Source of the DNA: Nematopogon swammerdamellus
Taxonomy: Eukaryota > Arthropoda > Insecta > Lepidoptera > Adelidae
DNA: 64,000 nt
Direction: 5' to 3'
NCBI GenBank assembly: GCA_946902875.1
Contig: OX336355.1
Span: 17,083,347-17,147,346 of the forward strand
Under the pieces are notes generated by a model that worked only from the letters and a program-made list of their open reading frames with translations, made no database searches and was not told the origin of the DNA. Shown here one piece after another: positions 10,209 through 20,093 of the stretch (its first letter is position 1; each line of letters opens with the position of its first letter). The translations under genes and the position numbers were made by a program.

Positions 10209-10458
10209 GTTGAAATATCGCAATGAACGTCTCGCTCAGCTTGTTCGTCAGTAGAGCGTCAGGCAGCTCCCTGAAGTACTGCTTCACCAAGTCGGCGACG
10301 TCGTGCGCCTGCGCACCGTCGAAGTTCAGGCTGGACTGGCTGCCAGTCTCCGACATGTTCTCGTTTGAGAAGCTAATGCTGCTGGATCCAGTCGTCTCCG
10401 TGAGCGTCCGTAGCTTGGCGATGCGGGATTTGACACCTGCCTTGCGGAATATGCCCAT
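10209..10458 (-). CDS. cv-c: cv-c-like RhoGAP gene, RhoGAP domain with arginine finger
   Basis: Exon 9 (250 bp, phase 0 in, one base out). Starts MGIFRKAGVKSRIAKLR. GIFRKSG is the RhoGAP arginine-finger loop, and the Arg in FRK would insert into the Rho active site to speed GTP hydrolysis. It continues through a Ser-rich loop (SSSISFSNENMSETGSQSS) and AHDVADLVKQYFRELPD, then LLTNKLSETFIAIFQ. Acceptor tttcag above 10458, donor GTGAGT at 10203-10208. It joins the exon at 8331-8434 to restore the conserved QHVP. Confidence 0.95.
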
Positions 10459-10489
10459 CTGAAAGTAGTAATATGAAGTCGGTAAAATT

Positions 10490-11152
10490 TTTTTTTTATG
10501 GATACTGACACGTTTGGCTACATCACCTACAGCATCCGCGATGTCAGCCCATAACACCGGGTGAACTAGGTGTCATTTCAGTGCTTCCCTTCATTTCATG
10601 AATAGAATAGAATAGAATAGAATATTTATTGGTATATAACATATACAAGTCACAAACTCACATTCACACATTTTAAAATTTTACAATATACAAAATAAAA
10701 TACAATTTAACGATATTCAATTCAATTTCAATTCAAAAAATTCAAACATAATAAATAAATCCTATTCAAATTAAAATTATTAATAATATAAATCCGACAT
10801 AAAATCGCCAGTCAAATAGGTGCACATCAATAATACATTAGGTACCTATAAAAGCAAGCAGAAACTCATTCGTTAAGGAATTCCTCGGCTCATGTCGGCT
10901 AAACTGAGCTGGACGGAAAACGCGAACTATTTACATAGCCGTTTCAACCGATGTTTCGCTCAGTGCGGTAAACCCGGCCGGGATAAACCCTACCACCTAG
11001 TAAGGTAAGATGGGAAGGGACCGACAGTTTAACGTGGAATCCGAACCACGGTCAGCCTCCAACGTTCGAGCGGTCACCCATCTAAGGATTGACCGCGCTC
11101 AGCGTTGCTTAACAGCAATCGAACGACCACGCCACTGACCTACAGAGGCTGC
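10490..11152 (-). mobile_element. family A SINE interrupted by a LINE tail
   Basis: The tail half is at 10490-10600 and the head half at about 10891-11152. The insert carries (aatag)n at its left edge. The flanks ...TTTCATG and CTCATG... suggest a short TSD, TCATG. Intact copies (for example 17321-17345) read straight through this point. Confidence 0.75.
10601..10890 (-). mobile_element. LINE 3'-tail insertion with (TTCTA)n end
   Basis: On the minus strand the segment ends ccaataaatattctattcta repeated, an AATAAA followed by a pentanucleotide tail in place of poly(A). It is inserted in the family A SINE. There is no ORF in this short 5'-truncated copy. Confidence 0.6.
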
Positions 11153-11807
11153 CTCAACTGGTGTCGATAATGCAACGGGGTTCCTAAGAAGGAGAATGGA
11201 AAGTTGGCAAAATTTTAAAGTATTAATTAGCCCTTTCTTCGTCAAAAATGGGCTAATCTCTTCACAATGCTTCCTGACTCTATTCTTACGGAGTAAGTAT
11301 TTGGTTTCGTTTGCTTCTTTAAGTATCATTAGCTGTGAAAGGATTAATAATATGGAAGGCAGAGCTAGCTTTCTCTTACACGACTAACACATCTTATTGT
11401 CAGCCACTGGCGGCTGGTCCTAAAGTGCGCTCGTGCGCCGCACTACCGTACCACGACAAGTCTTCACTTCACTCAAAATAAATAATATCTTACAACTACA
11501 ACATACCTACATTAAAACCATAAAGATCGTACTCCAAATAAATAAGAATGTGAATTCGACCTTATTATATAGATCACAAGGCAATTTTTTGCGAGTAAAT
11601 GCGCGCCCCGTGCGGAATCGAAAGGCGCACGCGGGTCTCCCATACTGAATGTATGGGGATCGGCAAAACACCGCTGGCTTCATCATGGTAGCTGACAATG
11701 TCAGCTACCATGATGAAATCAGTTACCATGAAATGACCACCTTGATGGATCGCAGAGATCCGTTACCTAAGGATGGCGGATTTCAGAAATTCTGTACAAG
11801 TTCTTAC
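11153..11807. other. intron; short perfect hairpin at 11679-11717
   Basis: Mostly unassigned. Positions 11679-11697 and 11699-11717 are exact complements (ttcatcatggtagctgaca), with a single-base spacer. Confidence 0.7.
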
Positions 11808-11920
11808 CTGCTCAAGAGCATTGTTTTTGAGCCAGACGAGGGCACTTTGTATTGGCTTGGGTAGAGAATGCCCGGATCTTTGCAGCGATACCGTGAGAGG
11901 AACACCGAATACTGTCTTAT
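11808..11920 (-). CDS. cv-c: cv-c-like RhoGAP gene, start of RhoGAP domain
   Basis: Exon 8 (113 bp). Two bases complete Asp, then KTVFGVPLTVSLQRSGHSLP, KPIQSALVWLKNNALEQ. FGVPL---LQR-G--LP is the canonical opening of DLC RhoGAP domains, and ALEQ joins MGIFRKAG of the next exon. Acceptor tttcag above 11920, donor GTAAGA at 11802-11807. Confidence 0.95.
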
Positions 11921-11944
11921 CTGAAATAGAGTATTAAAAGAGTT

Positions 11945-12180
11945 GTTAAAAATTCAAAAGTTAGCAGTGCGACAAAGACAGTATTTCGATTGGTATTTTG
12001 ATGGTTTCTCAAATTCCCAATGTCTACAACAAAAGGGTGCTGAGTCTCTCTGTGACGAGTGCAGGGGAGATAGGACAGGTGGCAGGGAATAAGGGATGCT
12101 AGTTCCTCGGAGTAGCGCCCGTGATAGTACCTGTAAAGAGTATAGGTATATAGTCCGAGTGTGAAAAATGGCTCAGCTAA
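11945..12180 (-). pseudogene. LINE RT C-terminal remnant, minus orientation
   Basis: Encodes LYRYYHGRYSEELASLIP and a degraded continuation, homologous to the 9721-10140 remnant. It lies back to back with a plus-strand remnant of a related LINE at 12185-12620. Confidence 0.6.
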
Positions 12181-12184
12181 ATAC

Positions 12185-12620
12185 CAGCTTTGCGCCGCTA
12201 GACTCAATCCAGCGTCGTACCGTGCGACTGGTGGGTGACCCTGCGGTGTCCTGTGACTTAAAACCACTGCACCTCAGTAGGGACGTCGTCGGTTCCCTAG
12301 TGTTTTCTATCGTCTATTTCATATGTTCGGAGGAGCTTTTTAATGCGATTCCGCCGTCCCCATTCCACCTCCGCACTACGCCTACTGGGGAGGGGATGCA
12401 CCCCTATACAATTCAGGTACCACGGATACGCGCCAACCGATTCTGTAGGTATTTTATTCACAGAACCGGCAAAATGTGGATCGCACTCCCTGCCCACCTA
12501 TTTCCTCCCAAGTACAGCCTGGGGGTTTTTCAAAAGGCCCGTGAAAAGGCTCCTGTCAGGCCGGTATGGCATTTGCAATCCCCGTGCATCACAGAATGTC
12601 CATGGCTATCGTTAGACACG
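12185..12620 (+). pseudogene. LINE RT C-terminal remnant, plus orientation
   Basis: Encodes LDSIQRRTVRLVGD, CSEELFNAIPPSPF, then RTGKMWIALPAHLFPPKYSL and GVFQKA. This is the same RT C-terminal layout as family F but a different subfamily; a short minus-strand copy of its end is at 43485-43575. Confidence 0.65.
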
Positions 12621-12886
12621 TACTTGTAGGTGAAAAGATGCCACATGTCGCGCTATCCAAAAAAAAAATAATTACGGCATCGGTCGTGACTTCCAATCGG
12701 TCGTGACTTTGCTAAAACGTACCGGGGTAACTGCCTGCAAACTAATCGCTCTTGATCGAAGACCTTCGTACAAAACCACTTGATCTCCAGTTACCCCAGT
12801 CAGCCGAGGTCCTCCTTGAATGCCACAAGGCCGGAGATCGCCGCAGTTAGAAGATGAATGCTAAAACAATTAGAAAATCTACTCAC

Positions 12887-13054
12887 CTTTGTAATCTGGC
12901 GTCTTGATCTTTCGAATGATCTTTGGTAGTTCCCAGTTCCAACCGGACTTGTGCGAAGGGCAGTACCGTTCCATGCAAGCGGTCAGTCTTAAGAGGGCCA
13001 GCTTGCGAAGAACGTGTAGTTGCCCGCAGGATAAAGAAGACATTGGTCGGGATA
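12887..13054 (-). CDS. cv-c: cv-c-like RhoGAP gene, pre-RhoGAP helical region
   Basis: Exon 7 (168 bp). Two bases complete Leu, then SRPMSSLSCGQLHVLRKLAL, LRLTACMERYCPSHKSG, WNWELPKIIRKIKTPDYK. DLC/STARD13 proteins carry QL--L-K--LLRLTA-MEKY...GW-W-VPKF-K--K-PDYKD immediately before the RhoGAP domain. Acceptor ctcacag above 13054, donor GTGAGT at 12881-12886. Confidence 0.95.
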
Positions 13055-13107
13055 CTGTGAGAGATAAAGTGTTTTGAAAGGTGTATACAATGATTTATGC
13101 ATGAACT

Positions 13108-13556
13108 CATAGGCGCCGACTACGTGGGTGCTCAGGGGCTCCAGCACCCACGAGGTGTGAGCAGTGGGTGCGGAGCACCCACGACGATAGGTATAGGATT
13201 TGAGCTACATAAAAGTGCCTTATTTACTTACATGCCATTGAGCGGCCACATTTACACATTCGCACTAGTGGCGCGACGAATAGCGAACGTTACTATAGTA
13301 AGTACTCCTATATTATTCCATACCATTCAATAGAATATAGGGACACTACATGCGTAGGTACATCGTGCAAATGTGTAAATGCGGCAAATGCAAAACATTG
13401 TGCGAACGTTTTTCGAATCCATGCTGCCGGGTGCCGGGAGAATTAGACAAAAATTGGAGAAGCATATGTCCAGCAGTGGACGTCAACACGTTGATGATGA
13501 TGGTGATTGTTCAATAAAAAAAAAATTGCACGAGGATTTCTAAAAATCGGCGCCCC
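13108..13556. mobile_element. family E element with GGCGCCGA termini, copy 1
   Basis: Left end ataggcgccgac, right end tcggcgcccc, flanked by TGCATGAACT on both sides (13098-13107 and 13557-13566). The interior contains an RTE-like 3' remnant (gtccagcagtggacg, near 13470) and an A-run. A second copy, inverted, lies at 45557-46027. Confidence 0.8.
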
Positions 13557-13569
13557 TGCATGAACTGCA

Positions 13570-13895
13570 GTAATATTTGGCCTAAAATCGTTGTGACTGT
13601 TGGCTTGCTCTGAAGTAGCAATCTATTAAGACGCCAATCAGTAAAGGCGCCCATTTATTAGTAGAGTTCCAATCTTTCGTTTAGTTTTTCAATGACATGT
13701 CCCAGAATGCAGGTCAAATGTGTATCTTCGGCGTCTACCCGAACGGTATGGTGCCAGCCGCTCCTCCGACGAGTCTGGAGTTCAAACTCTGGTAAACACC
13801 GTTGAATTTTTCCATTCCACATAGCTAGTTTGACTGTATCTCCATCACCGGTTAAGGCTTGGCGAAGAATTGTCGGTTAAGTGGCATTAAATTTG
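13570..13895. other. unassigned intronic stretch
   Basis: Nothing recognised apart from mixed-composition sequence. Confidence 0.4.
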
Positions 13896-13897
13896 TT

Positions 13898-14157
13898 TTT
13901 ATTGAAACAGATACGCTTGTCCACATCACCTACAACATCCGTGATGTTCATTACACCTTAATGAACGTGCCGGCTACACTGAACTGAACGGACAACACGA
14001 ACTATTTGCATATAGCCGCTTCGACCGACCTTTCATTCAGTACGGTGGTACCAATCCGTGCGGGTTAAACCCTCCCACCTAGTAAGATAGGAAGGGAAGG
14101 GACCTATAGTTTTACGTGGAATCCGAAACGCGGTCAGCTTCCAACGGTCGAGTGGTC
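13898..14157 (-). mobile_element. family A SINE fragment fused tail-inward
   Basis: A minus-strand family A copy without its head is joined at about 14153 to a plus-strand A-tail (gtttccataaaaaa). The A-rich tail reaches within about 10 bp of the donor at 14191-14196. Confidence 0.7.
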
Positions 14158-14196
14158 AGTTTCCATAAAAAAAATAAAAAATAAAAATATACATAC

Positions 14197-14306
14197 GATA
14201 GGATTCGGGATCTTTCTGCTGAGGGCCTGTCTGCAGAGTGGCGCTGGCTTTAGGGCCTCCGTTGAGCGAACTCGTGCGGAAGGAACACCATCTCTGGACG
14301 TTGTTC
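14197..14306 (-). CDS. cv-c: cv-c-like RhoGAP gene, RWxSF motif exon
   Basis: Exon 6 (110 bp). One base completes Lys, then NNVQRWCSFRTSSLNGG, PKASATLQTGPQQKDPESY. RW-SFQ-SS is conserved ahead of the RhoGAP domain in DLC proteins (RWHSFQ in vertebrates). Acceptor attccag above 14306, donor GTATGT at 14191-14196. Phase one out fits the two-base start at 13054. Confidence 0.88.
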
Positions 14307-14731
14307 CTGGAATAAACGATAGGGTCACTCAGGATTTGGTTCTGTTTGCTTGCAGAAGTAAAATTGATAAAAATCAGTTAGCCCAATATTTTAAATCTCG
14401 AGGAAAACACTATAGTAAGTTTCAAAACCTTTTCATTCTAAAATTAAAATTCTATTAAAAAAATTATTTATTGCATACTGTGACTTATCTATCAATGAAA
14501 AGGGCTCGTTATAGGGAATACAAATATGTATTTTTTTATTTTGTCATTTTTTTTCTCTTCTAGCTATAGTTATTTAGTCTAGGTGTTGTACTTAATTTGA
14601 AGTGAAAAATAAATATTTCTTATTCTTATCTTTATTTCACATTTTTAAATACATTTACATTAATTTTACTTATATTATAACTATAAAAAGTAATAAAAAT
14701 ACACAAAATTAATACAAACAAATAAAAACGG

Positions 14732-15515
14732 TAATACCGCCGGCGGCGGGAGGCAAGCCTCCAAGCACACCGGCGGGTGCAGGCCGTGGCTACGGAGCTC
14801 TCCGAGACGACGCGAGGCAAGCTACGAGCGATAGGTGGTGGTACTAGACACGTAGGCCACCACCACCCCCATCTCGGAGAGCTCCGTATCCGCCGGACTG
14901 CACGGCGACGTCGCGCAGCTCTCTTAAACGTCTCCTTCTTCGCGCGCGCGTCGCCTCTTGGGTGCACTACACCACCGGTAGCGGGGGCACTAGACGGGAC
15001 GCGAGGTCCCGATGACCCCAAGCTGACCGATGGTGGACGCCGCCCTCGCCGTAGTTGTTGTGGCTCGGGCGACGTCAACGCTCCATTTCATCGTCGATGG
15101 AATGCACCGGCGGCGTGGAGCTGGGTGGTGGGGTGTGCATGTGGTACGAAGAACGGCGGCTCTTGTGTTGGACGACCCAGGTGCGGGGAGGCCGGGCGAC
15201 ACGGTGGGCAGAGGCAGTGCTGCTGCGGGCGAGCGGATGCGTTGGCGGCGGCGGCGGCGGCGTCGAAATCGAGCGCGGCGGCGGCGGCCGATCTTCGCCG
15301 CAGAGCCCTCTCCATTACGCGTGTCGCGTCCCGAGTGGTCTGCAGCCGCTTCTGTCACCAGACATGTCTGTTCCGTCCGAGGACGCCGAGTGGCGGCGCG
15401 GCGGTGGTGATGCCGGCACGGTGCCTCCAACCGTGCGGGCCGGTGTGCCGCTGGAGATGGGTCCGCACGTGGCGGAAGCTCGATTTGGCCGTCTCAGACA
15501 AGAACTTTGAAAAAA
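14732..15515. other. GC/CpG-rich island of unknown origin
   Basis: About 780 bp of very GC-rich DNA with long open frames on both strands, in sharply AT-rich surroundings. The longest plus frame is 14777-15553, with Ala and Arg runs from a GGC repeat near 15245-15290. An internal inverted repeat pairs ggagctctccgaga (about 14793) with tctcggagagctcc (about 14872). An (attctt)n run follows at about 15575-15596, as at LINE or SINE 3' ends. I cannot name a protein. It could be the 5' part of a retroelement or an alternative promoter/first exon. Confidence 0.4.
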
Positions 15516-15596
15516 AATTTACAAGACAAAATTTTTCAAACATGTCAGTTTGACAGCTCTTTTTCTTCATTATTCTTATTCTTATTCTTATTCTTA

Positions 15597-16165
15597 AATT
15601 TTGAAAACAAATAGGTTAATAGTTTACAGGAAAACTTAAACGAAAATCCTTTAAAGTTCTCACGGAAAACTGTTTTTTTTTTAATTTCTTTTTTTTGGCA
15701 CAAACAACTGAAATATGTGACAAGATGTTAAAATAAAAATTACTATAATTTACAGACATAATTCCTAAACGTTTGTACACTTCTTGGTTAATTCAGACCA
15801 TTTAACAAAATAAAATAAAAGAGAAACATAATTAGAACAAAAAAAAAACAAATTATATATAAAAAATAAATTAACTAATAACAATAACTAGAAATATAAA
15901 GGTAAATTATGGTAAAATTAAATTTATAAGCTAATAGTAACGAATGAAAAATATTTATAGGTAGGTACATACATAACTTATCTAGGAACGTGAATAAAAG
16001 ACAGTCAACACGTACACACAATTACAATGTACGACAAATATCCTCTGCACGTCATTTAAAGTGATAAGTAACTAAATACATATATCCAACTCAGCATCAT
16101 TATCTCTTACAGACTCATATCAACGACACATTCGTAATATGGGCTCGTAGTAATGGTACGGAATC
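15597..16165. other. unassigned AT-rich stretch
   Basis: Low-complexity A/T sequence, no exon or repeat family recognised. Confidence 0.4.
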
Positions 16166-16510
16166 GGTTTTTTTAACCGACTTCTTCAAAAAAGGTGGTT
16201 ATCAATTCGACACGTATGTATGTAATTTCGTTGGAATTGCACAATATTAGTATATGTTAGTCTATGTGGGCTTCTAAACAGGTGTGCCAAATTTCATAAG
16301 TGTATGTATGTATGTTTGTATGTATGTATGTTTGTATGTATGTATGTTTGTATGTATGTATGTTTGTCCACGCATTTCTCCGAAACTATTAATCGGATTG
16401 TAGCCATTTTTATTGGCTTACATTTACTTCAACTTAAAGAAAAGTGTAAGTTTCATCAAAATCGGTTCAGTAGCTTTCAAGATATGGACTTTTAAGTGTG
16501 TACCAATCAC
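16166..16510. repeat. dispersed repeat with (TGTA)n core
   Basis: Contains aaccgacttcttcaaaaaag, a tgta/tgtt microsatellite at about 16300-16368, and cgaaactattaatcggatt ... aaaatcggttcagtagcttt, all motifs common in lepidopteran non-autonomous repeats. Exact ends are unclear. Confidence 0.5.
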
Positions 16511-16616
16511 TGAAAAAACACGTCGTCGGGTCGGTTTAACGCCCAATTCTACTCAGAACTTTGTTATGTAATATAACTAAAAAGAGTGAAATAAAAAACT
16601 GTTTTAAAAAATATTG

Positions 16617-16800
16617 CACCGACTTAAAAAAAAACAACTAGAACTGAAAACCCTTGAGTTTAAGGCGGTACAAAAGCACACCTGAAAATTGATAGATGGA
16701 CCCCTTTTGTGCTTTTATATCCCCTTCAAATCAAGGGTCCGAATATATATAAAAATATTATTTAACACTTTTCAGTTCTAGTTTTTTTGAAGTCGGTGCA
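16617..16800. mobile_element. fold-back MITE, TIR around ACCGACTT..AACTAGAACTGAAAA
   Basis: The left end caccgactt + aactagaactgaaaa is the complement of the right end ttttcagttctagtt + gaagtcggtgca. It ends about 50 bp from the exon at 16850. Confidence 0.75.
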
Positions 16801-16849
16801 ATGTCTTTTAATTTTACTAATAATTGCTGCATTGATATGATCGCCTTAC

Positions 16850-16990
16850 TTCTGTTTAGTGCTGATGTCTATGTTGTCATCGTCGTCGTCGCCGTCGTGG
16901 GACCTCGAGCTGGCCGAGTTGGGGCTGCTGTCGAGCTCGGAGCTCCTCGAAGCAGACTTGTCGCGCTTCAGGTACGACTTGTCACGGAAC
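16850..16990 (-). CDS. cv-c: cv-c-like RhoGAP gene, Ser/Asp-rich linker exon
   Basis: Exon 5 (141 bp). One base completes Lys, then FRDKSYLKRDKSASRSS, ELDSSPNSASSRSHDG, DDDDDNIDISTKQ. A basic stretch is followed by a Ser-rich and an acidic run, as expected for the disordered linker. Acceptor attacag above 16990, donor GTAAGG at 16844-16849. Phase links 34449-34597 to 14197-14306. Confidence 0.85.
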
Positions 16991-17226
16991 CTGTAATGAT
17001 AATGGTAATAACTAATAACAGTGGCGGGGCAAAACCTAAATTTGCTGTCGGCAAGATATATTTTGCGAGACCCTATCTGGTGGCACTGCATTTTATGTTG
17101 AAATGAATATCCGGTATACCGATCAAATTTGTCAGCAAACCTTTCGTCGATAAAAGTAAACATATTCAAATTGCAATAATGCAGCCTTCACTGCCTCTGT
17201 CCTGCTTTCCCATCTTGTGTCTGTTT

Positions 17227-17702
17227 TTTTTTTTATGGAACCTGACACGGTTGGCTACATCACCTACAACATCCGTGATGTCAACCCATAACACAGGGTG
17301 AACTAGGTGCCATGTCAGTGCTTCCCTTCATTTCATGTCGGCTACACTAAACTGGACGGAAAACACGAACTATTTACATAGCCGTTTCGACCGACGTTTC
17401 GTTCAGTGCGGTGGTACCAACCCGGCCGGGATAAACCCTACCACCTAGTAAGGTAAGAAGGGAAGGGACCTACAGTTTAACGTGGAATCCGAACCACGGT
17501 CAGCCTCCAACGGTCGAGCGGTCACCCATCCAAACACTGACCGCGCTCAGCGTGGCTTAATAACAGTTGGCTAACCAACCGCGCCACTGAGCTACCGAGG
17601 CTGACGAATTTTCTTATCCCTTAATCGACTTTTACGACATGCAACGGGGAGAGATGCAGTGGGGCTATTCTTTTTAAGTACCGACCCCACACGGTACAAG
17701 GT
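17227..17702 (-). mobile_element. family A SINE joined to a family B fragment
   Basis: A complete family A copy runs from its tail (17227) to its head (about 17604, ctaccgaggctga). It continues directly into the first ~95 bp of family B (cgacttttacgacatgcaac ... gaccccacacggtac). Unlike the other chimeras, the A head is retained here. Confidence 0.8.
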
Positions 17703-17941
17703 ACACGGTACAATTACTGATATGATAAAGGCTTTATAGTATGCTTTAGTTTGCCTTTGACTAAGTCTAAACATGTTTACTCGGGGTCTCTTTTAATAGA
17801 TCTAGCTTAATATTTTTCATGAATCAAAGCTGCATGAACTTTCGAGGCGCGAGGCCCCTCGGGCCGCGAGGCCGTGGGCGGTCGCCCACGTCGCCCACGC
17901 CTTGCGCCGCCTATGGTGATAATGGCCGTCTCAACTGACTG

Positions 17942-19543
17942 TGTTGCCGACAGACCTCAAAAGTGCGGTCTAGCTAGTTAAATCGGCATCTAGGTAGTCA
18001 TATTAGGTAAAGTGTTGTGTGAGGCTCCTGCCTCATCTAAGTGCCATCCTTGGGGTGGCCAAGTGCGCAGCGCAGTGGACTTTGCGCTGCGCACACCTAG
18101 TTATAGAACACTTTTTCCTAAAAATGTATGATGATTGAATAATGTTTGTAGTTTATAGTTTACACTTTTTTATAATTTTAATTTTTACAATTTGAATAGA
18201 TACATAGTTTACATTTTTATTTTTTTTACATTGATATTTTTTGTTCTTTGAAAATAGTTATTGTAAAATCATGTTAATGTAACTTAAAATCGTGCTATAA
18301 TTTTGGAATATTATGTAAAGGTAAAATCATATTCAGTATTGCATAACATATTGTAATGTAACGGGCGTGGAGGGAGCTTGCTAACACATTGAATAAACGA
18401 ATATACAACGCGTAAGTGCGTATGTGTTAGTAAGCAACCTCCACGCCGTGTCCGTTGTCTGGAAAAACCCAGGCAACGGTTTTGCGCACGGCCCGACTCC
18501 GACCGTGGGAAAATGTTATTTCGCCGTGGGTGGGGCGAGTATTTGGCGACCCTCCCGATCGGACTGTGGCCGTGAAGGAGGCCGCAAAAATTACTGTGAA
18601 TAATTAAAATGTTATGTATGCCAATCGATAGAGCTGAAAATGTAGATTCCAAATATGTAACTGTTATTAAAATTGTACGGTTGGTTTTCGAGAAAAACCG
18701 CACGCACGCTCTACGCGGGTGCGGTGATTTTCCCCTGTTTTCCCGACTGGAGGCCCAGTCTCTGATAGACTTGGGACATGTGGGGTACCACTGGAACCGC
18801 CTGGAGGAGACGAACAGAATGGTATACTGTTTGTCATGATAGGATTCCTCCAGGCCCGAGTCTGAGGCCCGATCTCCCATAACGTGCTAGCGCGCCACGC
18901 CAGTGGCGACGCCTCGCGGGGGACGGGCGGACTCGGCGCGCGGAAAGCGAGACAGAGCACCGCGCGGGTTAGAAAAGCGTTTTCCGTACCTTGGGTACGG
19001 AAAATGATTTTTCACCCACATGTCCAATACCTCATTGGGACGGGCTCGACTTAGCGCATCTTTTGAGCTACCTTGGGTAGCTCTAATATTTTTTCTATAG
19101 GCGCTAGGTCGGGCGAACACTTAGTATGCAGAGAGGACCTTGGGCCCTCTCTCAGCTAAGCCCGGATAGGGAGGGGTATGGTTATATAGGAAAACTATAG
19201 TGTTTTTCAGCCCCTATTCGGGCATACCACTCCACAGGACGAGAGTGGTATGGTTTCCTAGCCAGGTCGTTCCAAAGAGAATAAACTTTAGGGAGCCTCT
19301 AGTCGGAAACAGTAAGGCTGAGTGCCATGCCGAATGGCATATATAGATAAAAAAGTAAGCTCTATCGATTGGCCAACTTTGTATGTGTATATTTTTATGA
19401 AGAATAAATATTTTAGTCGGACGGCGCACTCTTGCGTCTCGGTCGGTCGGACGCAGCGACCTCAGGCGGCGTAGAGAGGCGAAAAAGAGAAAGTTTTCGA
19501 GCGAGTAATATAAATATAGGGCCACCTTGGGTGGCCAGTCAGT
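17942..19543 (+). repeat. left LTR, 5' segment
   Basis: 1602 bp identical in layout to 29844-31445 (constant offset 11902). Interrupted by the LINE after 19543. Holds several hairpins (agacc/ggtct at 17953-17972; gtgcgcagcgca/tgcgctgcgcac at 18063-18095; a long stem at about 18364-18447) and the ACCTTGGGT-core hairpins. Open frames here are LTR shadows, not genes. Confidence 0.93.
18980..19536 (+). promoter_or_regulatory. array of ACCTTGGGT-core hairpins in the LTR
   Basis: Four inverted repeats share the core but have different, self-complementary stems: TTTTCCGTA/TACGGAAAA (18980-19004), GAGCTA/TAGCTC (19065-19083), AGAGAGG/CCTCTCT (19130-19152, core ACCTTGGGC) and GGCCA/TGGCC (19520-19536). 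A fifth, CCA/TGG, is at 25124-25136, and a relaxed form (gccatccttggggtggc) is at 18043-18059. Function unknown; RNA structure or protein-bound palindromes are possible. Confidence 0.7.
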
Positions 19544-20093
19544 GATTCCGCTTCTGACGCTCGGCGCGCACGGTCGTCCGCTCCGCAACGCATCGCACCG
19601 CTCCTCACTTGTGTCGAGCCGCAGTGCGGGACGGATGTCCCGTTAACGCTCGAGTTCGTCACTACTTCACTCCGATACGTTGCATCGCTACCCGGCGGGG
19701 AAGCGATAACGAACGTTGGCATTCGCTACTAGTGCCTGGCGTGTGGCCCTTTTTAGGGTAGCCGCCTAAACTTATAGTAGAACGCTGTGTCGTTACGGAC
19801 GCTAGCGAACCCAGGCCGGACTGTAGGCACAGCCGACGCTGCACCTTTCCCGGTGTAGCTGAGCAACTGGGCAAGCTAGTGTTTCTCTGGCGAACAGTTC
19901 CAACCCTCCCACCTCCTATATCCCGTCACCTTTTACTGTTTGGTTTCGTTCGCCTACGCAAGGCGAGCGCTGCCTCGGTTTAAGGTGCCTATAGGTACAC
20001 ACCCCAACTCATTGCACAACGAGTGGGCATAGGTACGCACTCACGCATGTGAGCCACACACCATCTTTCTTGCAAGAGCTCGCCGGCCATAGT

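Noticed and set aside
18311..19120. 189- and 97-codon minus-strand frames, duplicated at 30213-30862
   Set aside because: They lie wholly within the LTR, and their duplication simply reflects the two LTRs.
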